Origin: Spartobacteria bacterium UBA5019
GTDB lineage: Bacteria > Verrucomicrobiota > Verrucomicrobiia > Chthoniobacterales > Terrimicrobiaceae
Reading direction: 5' to 3'
DNA length: 30,007 nt
NCBI GenBank assembly: GCA_002396485.1
Contig: DGXZ01000002.1
Location: forward strand, 1-30,007
The notes beneath the pieces were generated by a model. It was given only the letters and a program-made list of their open reading frames with translations, was not told the DNA's origin and did not search any database. The translations under genes and the position numbers were made by a program. Shown one piece after another: positions 1 through 5,727 of this stretch (position 1 is the stretch's first letter; every line of letters starts with the position of its first letter).

Positions 1-1
1 C

Positions 2-61
2 TGTCAGGAGAAAGGAAGCCTCCAGAGAGGCGGGAGACGGCTCGGCGAATGGGGAAATCAT
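2..61 (-). CDS. 5' end of an unidentified minus-strand gene (partial)
   Basis: An ATG on the minus strand (complement of 59-61) opens a frame that stays open for 20 codons to the window edge, beginning MISPFAEPSPASLEASFLLT. The fragment is too short to assign a family. Support for it being real is its position just downstream of a good-looking promoter with an operator-like palindrome (77-104). The predicted transcription start near base 70 leaves a leader of only about ten bases and no Shine-Dalgarno sequence is visible. The true start could lie further left, outside the window. Confidence 0.25.
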   Translation of the reverse strand, partial: MISPFAEPSPASLEASFLLT

Positions 62-76
62 AGACAACGAGAATAA

Positions 77-104
77 ATGTTATCACAGATAACGAAGGTG
101 TCAA
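77..104 (-). promoter_or_regulatory. Sigma-70-like promoter with embedded palindromic operator
   Basis: On the minus strand a perfect -35 hexamer TTGACA (complement of 99-104) is followed after 16 bases by TAACAT (complement of 77-82, four of six matches to TATAAT). A perfect inverted repeat, GTTATC-ACA-GATAAC at 79-93, covers the end of the spacer and most of the -10 box, which is where a repressor would block polymerase. The promoter points at the partial gene starting at 61. The regulator is unknown. Confidence 0.45.
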
Positions 105-487
105 CCCCTATTTTGCACGCAAGGCCACAATGATTCCAAGGGCCCCATGCAAGCGATGAAGATCATGTTGTTTATCGCCAGATATCAGAGGTTGCGCCGC
201 TGCACAAAAGGCGATGGATGTCGTAAAAAAGATCAGCGCCATTATAACCTCGCGCCTCTAAAAATGGGCAAAAGGAGCAAACTCAAATAAACGCAAGATA
301 ACCCGTTGCCCTAGTGTTTCTGCTGCCGGACAAATGAAGCCACTCGCGTGCTGACCCCATTTGATTCGGGGGTGTTTTTTGAATGTGTGAAGCAGTTTTC
401 ACGGGCGGGACGACCAGGCTACGCTCTTTTTTGTGAAGCGCTGATTTTTTGGAAAGCTCGGCCTGATCAATGTGCGGCAGGAAGGCG
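105..487. other. Intergenic region, no gene recognised
   Basis: This stretch lies between the promoter at the left edge and the stop of the pgeF-like gene. Short frames exist on both strands, the longest being a highly basic 47-codon plus-strand frame at 147-290, but none has a Shine-Dalgarno sequence or recognisable protein features. I found no hairpin followed by a T-tract that would terminate the tadA-pgeF transcript, and no tRNA or other structured RNA. Confidence 0.4.
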
Positions 488-1150
488 TCAAATCAGCGCC
501 AGCGCCGCGAGGAGGCGGCCGGTTTGGCGGGCTTCTTTTCGGTAGGAGTAGTATTTTTCGAGATTCGAGCCGGTGCAACTTGTGCAGTCGTGGATTTCAC
601 GGACTCCTGCTTCGGCGGCCTGGGTGCGGATTTCGGCAGCGAAGTCGACTTCGTAGTGCGGCGGGCGGATGCATGGGGAGATTTGCACGATGAGGTCTTG
701 TGGATCGGCTGCGGTGGCAGCGCAGACAGCGGCGATGGTTTTTGAAACGATGCCGAGCTCCGTTCCCTTGCGTCCCGAGTGTGCGAGTCCGATACCACGG
801 CCGTGACGGTCGGCAACATAGACGGCAGCGCAGTCCGCCACATAGATACCGAGGCAAAGGCTGCGTTCTGTGGTGACAAGGGCATCGCAGTCGAGAACGG
901 GGAAGGTGTCGGTGCTGGAAATACGCTCGACATTGGCACTGTGAATCTGGCTAGCCTTCGCAAGCCGCATCTGGGCAAACCCCGCTTCATTCAAAGCCTG
1001 TTGCTGAATGCCGGCAAGACGCTGCAACGCTGTTTCGCGGTCGGTTTTGACATCCAACCCCGGCATACGCTGTAAAAAAACTGCCCGAATCGCCGAGAGG
1101 GCATCTAAGGCGGGAAAAGTTTCAAAAGGAACCGCCGTCGTGCTCTTCAT
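488..1150 (-). CDS. pgeF: YfiH/PgeF family protein (purine nucleoside phosphorylase / peptidoglycan-editing factor)
   Basis: A 220-residue cytosolic protein of the DUF152/YfiH (multicopper-polyphenol-oxidase-like) family. Members act as zinc-dependent purine nucleoside phosphorylase/adenosine deaminase and in E. coli remove wrongly built muropeptide precursors. The three zinc ligands are visible: His70 in QIHS, Cys107 in VADC and His124 in LAHSG, at nearly the same positions as in E. coli. The usual HAGWRG loop is changed to HSGRKG. The C-terminal YYSYRKE...TGR block is typical. The ATG at 1150 is chosen because it overlaps the tadA stop as ATGA and has AGAGGAAAGG five bases upstream; the frame extends 34 codons further but only through tadA and repeat sequence. 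It is probably co-transcribed with tadA. The exact substrate cannot be read from the sequence. Confidence 0.85.
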   Translation of the reverse strand: MKSTTAVPFETFPALDALSAIRAVFLQRMPGLDVKTDRETALQRLAGIQQQALNEAGFAQMRLAKASQIHSANVERISSTDTFPVLDCDALVTTERSLCLGIYVADCAAVYVADRHGRGIGLAHSGRKGTELGIVSKTIAAVCAATAADPQDLIVQISPCIRPPHYEVDFAAEIRTQAAEAGVREIHDCTSCTGSNLEKYYSYRKEARQTGRLLAALALI

Positions 1151-1665
1151 ATTGGCCTTTCCTCTGAGCTCTCTGTGTCCTCTGTGGTCAATTTCATAAC
1201 GCCCGCCTGCTCGCGTTTGGCCCGGAAAAAATCGCGCAGCAGGCCCGCGCATTCATCGGCCAAGATGCCGGAAGTGATGACACAACGATGGTTGAGTTGG
1301 GGCATTTGGAGAATGTTCACCAGCCCTCCGGCACCGCCACCCCGTGGGTCGGGACATCCGAAAATGACGCGGCGGAGCCGTGTGTGGACAATGGCTCCGG
1401 CGCACATGGGGCAGGGTTCCTTCGTCACATAAAGGTCGCAATCGTTGAGACGCCAGTCCTCCATCGCGGCCTCGGCCTGGGTGATGGCGAGCATTTCGGC
1501 GTGGGCGGTGGCGTCCTTGAGCATTTCAACCTGGTTCCACGCGCGGGCGATGATTTCCCCTTCCCTGACAATGATCGCGCCGCACGGCACCTCGTCGGCG
1601 GCATAGGCACGGCGGGCTTGGCGCAGCGCCTCGCGCATGAAGTATTCGTCGCTCGCAAATTCCAT
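1147..1665 (-). CDS. tadA: tRNA-specific adenosine deaminase TadA
   Basis: A 172-residue zinc deaminase that converts A34 to inosine in the tRNA-Arg(ACG) anticodon. Catalytic motifs are clear: HAE at residues 55-57 (zinc ligand and proton shuttle) and PCPMC with zinc ligands Cys85 and Cys88. The N-terminus (DEYFMREALRQA) is typical. ATG 1665 is favoured because it matches the family start; ATGs at 1683 and 1689 are possible but would crowd or overlap the divergent rpe start at 1688. The last 15 residues (LTTEDTESSEERPI region) do not belong to the family: they are translated from an intercistronic repeat at 1161-1192. The stop overlaps the pgeF start by four bases. Guanine deaminase is a less likely alternative because of the length and PCPMC context. 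Confidence 0.88.
   Translation of the reverse strand: MEFASDEYFMREALRQARRAYAADEVPCGAIIVREGEIIARAWNQVEMLKDATAHAEMLAITQAEAAMEDWRLNDCDLYVTKEPCPMCAGAIVHTRLRRVIFGCPDPRGGGAGGLVNILQMPQLNHRCVITSGILADECAGLLRDFFRAKREQAGVMKLTTEDTESSEERPI
1161..1192 (-). repeat. Intercistronic 32-bp repeat, copy A
   Basis: Read on the minus strand this 32-bp segment starts ATTGACCACAGAGGACACAG and matches the segment 3001-3032 (plus) at 31 of 32 positions, the only difference being T versus A near the end. Here it encodes the odd C-terminal tail of TadA and donates the AGAGG part of the pgeF ribosome-binding site. Confidence 0.85.
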
Positions 1666-1687
1666 GCCGGCAAGGTATGTCATTTCC

Positions 1688-2344
1688 ATGGCTCTGCGCA
1701 AAACCATCGTTGCTCCGTCTCTTTTAGCCTGTGACTTTAGTCGCCTCGGTGCGGAGGTGGAACGCGTCACCCAAGCCGGCGCGGATTGGATTCACTGCGA
1801 TGTGATGGATGGCCATTTTGTGGACAACATTTCGTTTGGCCCGGCCTTTGTGGAAGCGGCCTCGCGCCACACGCGCCTGCCGCTCGATGTGCACCTGATG
1901 ATCGAACATCCCTACCACTATCTCCCGCGTTTTCTTCCTCTCGCGAGTTCGATCACATCGCATGTCGAGGCTGACCACGATGTCTCAAAGACCCTCGCTG
2001 CCGTGCGCGATGCCGGGCTGCTGGCCGGGCTCGCCGTCAGTCCCCCAACGCCTGTCGAACTGGTAAAGCCGTTTCTCGGGCAGTTTGATATTCTTTTGAT
2101 TATGACTGTGAACCCCGGCTTTGGCGGTCAACCATTCCTGACCTCGATGCTGGACAAAGTTGCTGAAGCGGCGGCTTGGCGTGAGACAGGGGCGTTTGAT
2201 TTCCATATCGAGGTCGACGGCGGCATCAATGTCAAAACGGCGACCGAGGCGGTTCGGAGCGGGGCCAACTTGCTTGTGGCCGGGACATCGGTGTTCCGCG
2301 CGCAGGACGCCGCTGAGGAAATCCGGATGCTAAAAAATGTCTGA
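1688..2344 (+). CDS. rpe: Ribulose-phosphate 3-epimerase
   Basis: A 218-residue TIM-barrel enzyme that interconverts ribulose-5-phosphate and xylulose-5-phosphate in the pentose phosphate pathway. Family signatures are complete: IVAPSLLACDF at the start, HCDVMDGHFV with metal-binding His36 and Asp38, DVHLMIEHP with His69, MTVNPGFGGQPF (phosphate-binding region) and VDGGIN with the catalytic Asp, then NLLVAGTSVF. ATG 1688 gives the standard MALRKTIVAPS start; an upstream in-frame ATG at 1637 would run into the divergent tadA gene. The gene heads a plus-strand operon; its stop overlaps the following SCO gene by eight bases, so the two are probably translationally coupled. No separate promoter is obvious in the 22-bp gap to tadA. 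Confidence 0.95.
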   Translation: MALRKTIVAPSLLACDFSRLGAEVERVTQAGADWIHCDVMDGHFVDNISFGPAFVEAASRHTRLPLDVHLMIEHPYHYLPRFLPLASSITSHVEADHDVSKTLAAVRDAGLLAGLAVSPPTPVELVKPFLGQFDILLIMTVNPGFGGQPFLTSMLDKVAEAAAWRETGAFDFHIEVDGGINVKTATEAVRSGANLLVAGTSVFRAQDAAEEIRMLKNV

Positions 2345-3005
2345 GGCGGCTTCTACTCCTAAACCCCGCCGCCAAGCATTGCAGCTCGCTCTGGCACTCG
2401 GCGTTCTGGTTGGTGGAGCGATTTGGATTATAGCCGGAATGGAGTCTCCCAAAAAAGATGACGCCGCTTGGTTTGGGAAAAGCTTAGAGCCGCTGCGGGC
2501 CGCATATTCGTTCGAACTCACCGACCAGAATGGACAACCATTCCGCTTGGAGGACCAGCGCGGGAGCCTGGTTTTGTTGAATTTTGGTTTCACTTGCTGC
2601 CCGAACATTTGTCCGGCCTCGCTGGCCAATCTCGCCGCAGCCCGCCGTGCGCTCCCCGAGGCGGCGAGAGATCGGGTGCGCGTTGTTTTTGTGAGCGTGG
2701 ATGAGCGGGACGACATTTCGGACCTCAAAAAATACATGCCGATGTTCGATGAAAAATTCACGGGCCTCACAGGAACGCCCGAGGCCATTGGCAACACGGC
2801 GCGGGCTTACGGTGCCTTTTACCGGAAGGATCCCAAGGGACCGCAGAACAAGGATGACTATTTGATCGACCATTCGACCAGCACCTACTTGATCGATCCC
2901 AAGGGAAACCTGCGCTTGGTTTATAAGATGGATCAGCTTGCAAATACAGAGGCTCTGGCGGGTGATATGCTGCGTGTGCTGGGGTTGCCGCAGCGGAAGG
3001 ATTGA
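2337..3005 (+). CDS. SCO1/SenC family copper chaperone
   Basis: A 222-residue membrane-anchored thioredoxin-fold protein of the SCO1/SenC/PrrC type, which delivers copper to the CuA site of cytochrome oxidase or acts as a periplasmic thiol protein. A single N-terminal membrane segment (about residues 14-34) follows a basic start; the rest should be periplasmic. The copper-binding CxxxC is Cys88-PNI-Cys92, in the context FTCCPNICP, and the distal ligand is His179 in LIDHSTSTY. ATG 2337 overlaps the rpe stop (ATGTCTGA). The next gene encodes a cytochrome c, which fits a role in respiratory-chain assembly, although no oxidase subunits are in the window. Its stop codon lies within repeat copy B. 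Confidence 0.92.
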   Translation: MSEAASTPKPRRQALQLALALGVLVGGAIWIIAGMESPKKDDAAWFGKSLEPLRAAYSFELTDQNGQPFRLEDQRGSLVLLNFGFTCCPNICPASLANLAAARRALPEAARDRVRVVFVSVDERDDISDLKKYMPMFDEKFTGLTGTPEAIGNTARAYGAFYRKDPKGPQNKDDYLIDHSTSTYLIDPKGNLRLVYKMDQLANTEALAGDMLRVLGLPQRKD

Positions 3006-3032
3006 CCACAGAGGACACAGAGAGCACAGAGG
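3001..3032 (+). repeat. Intercistronic 32-bp repeat, copy B
   Basis: This plus-strand copy matches copy A (1161-1192, minus) at 31 of 32 bases. It contains the stop codon of the SCO gene (3003-3005) and ends in AGAGG only two bases before the likely ATG of the cytochrome gene. Translated from the TTG at 3002 it would encode MTTEDTESTEE, the same peptide type as the TadA tail. Confidence 0.85.
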
Positions 3033-3034
3033 AG

Positions 3035-3532
3035 ATGGATAGGCCGATTTTTTTACAAAACCCCTTGGATACTGGGCTCGGATGGAAATCCCGACTCCAG
3101 TTCAGCGGGGGGATGCTCTGTGCGCTCAGTCTTTCGGCCTGCGGTCCGACTCCGGATTCCACCGTGGATACGACACCGCTGACTGGTCGGGATATTTATC
3201 TGACCCGCTGCACGGCATGTCATCAGGTCGATGGCGGGGGAATTCCAGGAAATTGCCCGCCTTTTCAGGGTTCGCCGCGTCTTGCAGGGTCTTCCGAGGA
3301 GTTGATTCGTCTTCTGCTGCTCGGCCAGCGTGGGCCGCTGGATCGCGATGGAAAAATCTACAAGGGCATCATGCCTTCATGGCGCGCAGACTTGACCGAT
3401 GAGCAAACGGCTGAGGTTTTAAATTACATACTCACCACATGGAGCCCGCAGGCTCACAAGGTGTCAGCAGAGGATGTGGCCAAAGTGCGCGCAGCAACGG
3501 CCAATTCCAAATTGCTCCCGGGAGCGCAATAA
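3035..3532 (+). CDS. Lipoprotein c-type cytochrome (monohaem)
   Basis: A 165-residue protein with a type II signal sequence: basic residues around 18-20, a hydrophobic stretch and a lipobox LSAC with the lipidated Cys36. A class I cytochrome c domain follows, with the haem attachment site CTACH (Cys59-Cys62-His63) and a likely axial Met113 in GIMPSW. It should carry electrons in the periplasm, anchored to a membrane. The ATG at 3035 is preferred; the in-frame TTG at 3002 lies inside repeat copy B and would add the repeat-encoded MTTEDTESTEE. ATG 3113 would leave a signal peptide without basic residues. It closes the rpe-SCO-cytochrome operon and is followed directly by a terminator. It resembles the small cytochromes often found beside SCO and oxidase genes; the partner oxidase is not seen. 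Confidence 0.88.
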   Translation: MDRPIFLQNPLDTGLGWKSRLQFSGGMLCALSLSACGPTPDSTVDTTPLTGRDIYLTRCTACHQVDGGGIPGNCPPFQGSPRLAGSSEELIRLLLLGQRGPLDRDGKIYKGIMPSWRADLTDEQTAEVLNYILTTWSPQAHKVSAEDVAKVRAATANSKLLPGAQ

Positions 3533-3566
3533 AAAACCCCTTCCAGCATAACCGGAAGGGGTTTTT
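3532..3566. terminator. Bidirectional rho-independent terminator
   Basis: AAAAACCCCTTCC (3532-3544) pairs perfectly with GGAAGGGGTTTTT (3554-3566) around a nine-base loop. The T-run serves the plus-strand cytochrome operon and the A-run, read on the other strand, serves the converging outer-membrane protein gene that ends at 3587. Confidence 0.93.
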
Positions 3567-3586
3567 GTTGAGATTTTTAAGCGATT

Positions 3587-4432
3587 TTAGAACGCAAAGG
3601 TGACTTTGCCACCGCCCCAGAATGTGCTGGGCTGGGTTGTGCCCCAGAGGTTTTCGAAGGCGTAGCTATAGGCTCCATATCCGGATATTGTGATCACGTC
3701 GTTGACTTTAACAGGAACGGCAACACCGAATTCAAGGTTGTTGGCACCATCAAATTCTCCGCCGTTTCCGTCTTGGTTATATCCGAAGTTCAGACCAAAG
3801 GCTGTCCATGGGTCAATGGAAACAACATCTTTGATGACTGGAATGCTGCCAGTCAAACGAAGGTCGAGGTAGCTGCTGGCCATTTCAACAAGGCCATTTC
3901 CGCTGTCTGTGTCGTTGTCTGGACCTAGGTTGAAGTAGTATTCAGCCGAGGGCGTCAATGTCATGAAACCGAGATCAATCGCATAAGCGACCGATGCACT
4001 CAGTTCGTTGGCATAGGAGTTAGATCCATTTGGATAAACAAAGTAGAACGTATAACCGAGACCAACAGAAAGGTCTCCGAAGGTGTGGACATAGTTTGCG
4101 TAGGCATCAAACTCTTTGTAGGAAGTGCCTTGACCAAGACCAAAAGCGTTCCAGCCACCAAGGGTCAGGAAGTCGTTGTCTGTGATGTTCCAAGTGAAGC
4201 TGGCATCAGTCCAGTAAAGGCTGGAGCCGTAGCCCCCGGAGCGGAGCACATTAGCACCACGGAACATGTAGAGGCTGTCCCAACCGGTGCTGAGAGCAGC
4301 GTTATACCATGAGGATTCCTCCTCTTCGACCACGACGGTCTCTTTGAAGGTTTTGCCGGTTCCCGCGAAGAGCGGCGTAGCGGCAAAGGCCACAAGGCTC
4401 GTGAGAGCAACAATCGATTTATTCAGTTTCAT
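3587..4432 (-). CDS. Outer-membrane beta-barrel protein, function unknown
   Basis: A 281-residue protein with a standard Sec signal peptide (basic MKLNK, hydrophobic core, cleavage probably after LFA near residue 23). Alternating aromatic/polar strands and glycine turns run throughout, and it ends in KVTFAF, the C-terminal Phe signal for the BAM complex. Roughly twelve amphipathic strands seem possible. It may be a small porin or adhesin-like barrel, of the kind annotated as TorF-like or hypothetical in PVC bacteria; no substrate can be assigned. There is no Shine-Dalgarno sequence before ATG 4432; instead the leader is rich in A and C (AACAACTAAACAAAA), which should be unstructured. The gene is separated from potA by 220 bases holding a foldable leader and possible promoters, so it is probably regulated on its own. 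Confidence 0.75.
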   Translation of the reverse strand: MKLNKSIVALTSLVAFAATPLFAGTGKTFKETVVVEEEESSWYNAALSTGWDSLYMFRGANVLRSGGYGSSLYWTDASFTWNITDNDFLTLGGWNAFGLGQGTSYKEFDAYANYVHTFGDLSVGLGYTFYFVYPNGSNSYANELSASVAYAIDLGFMTLTPSAEYYFNLGPDNDTDSGNGLVEMASSYLDLRLTGSIPVIKDVVSIDPWTAFGLNFGYNQDGNGGEFDGANNLEFGVAVPVKVNDVITISGYGAYSYAFENLWGTTQPSTFWGGGKVTFAF

Positions 4433-4490
4433 TTTTGTTTAGTTGTTTGTTGTTTGTTTCTTTTCGCGGGACTTGCTTTGTAGCTGTCCC

Positions 4491-4554
4491 GAGATAACTT
4501 GCCTGATGCGGCAGTTCTCACCGCTCAGGCACTATCTGAGCGATGTCGTATCTC
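4491..4554 (-). promoter_or_regulatory. Structured 5' leader with competing hairpins upstream of the outer-membrane protein gene
   Basis: In plus coordinates GAGATA (4491-4496) pairs with TATCTC (4549-4554) as an outer stem. Inside, GCCTGATGCGG (4501-4511) pairs with CCGCTCAGGC (4521-4530). The segment CGCTCAG (4522-4528) could instead pair perfectly with CTGAGCG (4536-4542). The two inner helices exclude each other. The start codon lies about 60 bases downstream. It matches no riboswitch class I know. Confidence 0.4.
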
Positions 4555-4621
4555 ATTGAAAAAGGAGGTCAAATCTTTTTTTGAAATTTTTTGAACGGAA
4601 ATGAGCTCTTGGTTGTCGAAA

Positions 4622-4650
4622 AAAATAACTCTTTCGCCCAAAGTAGGCAA
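4622..4650 (-). promoter_or_regulatory. Possible promoter of the outer-membrane protein gene
   Basis: On the minus strand TTGCCT (complement of 4645-4650) and TATTTT (complement of 4622-4627) are separated by 17 bases, each matching four of six consensus positions. Transcription would start near 4615 and give a leader of about 180 bases that includes the foldable element at 4491-4554. A second, weaker option is TTGACC (complement of 4567-4572) with TACGAC after 16 bases. Confidence 0.25.
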
Positions 4651-4652
4651 AA

Positions 4653-5720
4653 TCACTCCTCGACGATGTGGATATCCTCTGGCTGGATACTGGCGAAGAC
4701 CTGATCTCCTTCATGGAAATCCGTTCCAGCGTTGCCGTCGTTGGCAAGGATCGCACCGAGCTGGAGATTCCCCTGAGCGGTAAGGGTGAGTTCATCCACG
4801 GCGCCTCTGAAGACTTCCATGGCGACTTGGCAGGAGAAGGAATTGACACCTCCGGGATCGATGCGATGAAGGCGGATTTTTTCCGGTCGCAGAGAAAGGA
4901 GGATTTTTGCAGACGCATGAGATTCCTGTCGGCGGACATGCAACTCGAGTCCACCCTCCAAGCGGCATCGCAGCATGCCGGAGTCGGAGGAGAGGATTTG
5001 TGCTTCGACGATGTTTGTATCGCCAATGAAGGAAGCGACGAAACGCGTGGCCGGCTTGTAGTAAATCTCGCTCACGGTCCCGATCTGCTCGACGCGGCCG
5101 GCATTGATCACTGCCACGCGGTCGCTCATCGTCAGGGCCTCTTCCTGGTCGTGGGTCACATAGATGAAGGTGATGCCGAGTTTTTTTTGGAGTTGTTTAA
5201 GTTCTGTCCGCATCTGGGTTCGCAGCTTGGCATCGAGGGCGCTGAGGGGTTCGTCGAGGAGGAGGACCTTGGGTTCGCAGACGATCGCGCGAGCCAAGGC
5301 GACGCGCTGGCGCTGGCCGCCGGATAGCTGGGCTGGCTTGCGGTTCACGAAATCGCTCAGCGCGGTCATCTCCAAGACGCGCTGGACGCGGCGTGTGATA
5401 TCCGGCGGGGCGATCCGTTTCATGAGCAGCCCGAAGGCGATGTTTTCGTAAATCGTGAGATGCGGGAAGAGGGCGTAATTTTGAAAAACCTGATTCACAT
5501 TGCGCCGGTAGGGGGGATCAAATGTGACATCCTTGCCATCGATAAAAATCCGGCCTGAGGTTGGCGTGTCGAATCCGCTGATGAGTCGCAGGCAGGTGGT
5601 CTTGCCGCATCCGGAGGGACCGAGAAATGTCATGAACTCGCCGGCTTTGATTGAAAAACTCGCGTCTTTCAGAGCCTCGTGTGACCCGAAGCGCTTGCTG
5701 ACTTGGCGGAGTTCAACCAT
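4653..5720 (-). CDS. PotA-type ABC transporter ATP-binding protein
   Basis: A 355-residue ATPase of the spermidine/putrescine-iron-sulfate importer group. It shows Walker A GPSGCGKTT (residues 34-42), Q-loop VFQNYALFPH around 80, signature LSGGQRQR (132-139), Walker B VLLLDEP (152-158) and H-loop VTHDQEEA. A C-terminal TOBE domain follows, with the phrase LSLRPEKIRLH. ATG 5720 gives the family start MVELRQVSKRFG; an in-frame TTG at 5741 would overlap the upstream gene. It lies seven bases after the penicillin-binding protein stop and is probably in the same operon. The usual permeases (PotB/PotC) and binding protein (PotD) are absent from the window, so its transporter partner and substrate are unknown. 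Confidence 0.85.
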   Translation of the reverse strand: MVELRQVSKRFGSHEALKDASFSIKAGEFMTFLGPSGCGKTTCLRLISGFDTPTSGRIFIDGKDVTFDPPYRRNVNQVFQNYALFPHLTIYENIAFGLLMKRIAPPDITRRVQRVLEMTALSDFVNRKPAQLSGGQRQRVALARAIVCEPKVLLLDEPLSALDAKLRTQMRTELKQLQKKLGITFIYVTHDQEEALTMSDRVAVINAGRVEQIGTVSEIYYKPATRFVASFIGDTNIVEAQILSSDSGMLRCRLEGGLELHVRRQESHASAKILLSLRPEKIRLHRIDPGGVNSFSCQVAMEVFRGAVDELTLTAQGNLQLGAILANDGNAGTDFHEGDQVFASIQPEDIHIVEE

Positions 5721-5727
5721 CGGAGAA

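Noticed and set aside
147..290. A 47-codon, strongly basic plus-strand frame in the left intergenic region
   Set aside because: It has no ribosome-binding site, no recognisable motif and a length expected by chance in this composition.
3002..3034. TTG start for the cytochrome c giving an N-terminal MTTEDTESTEE
   Set aside because: These codons are repeat copy B, overlap the SCO stop, and would put an acidic segment before the lipoprotein signal; ATG 3035 fits better.
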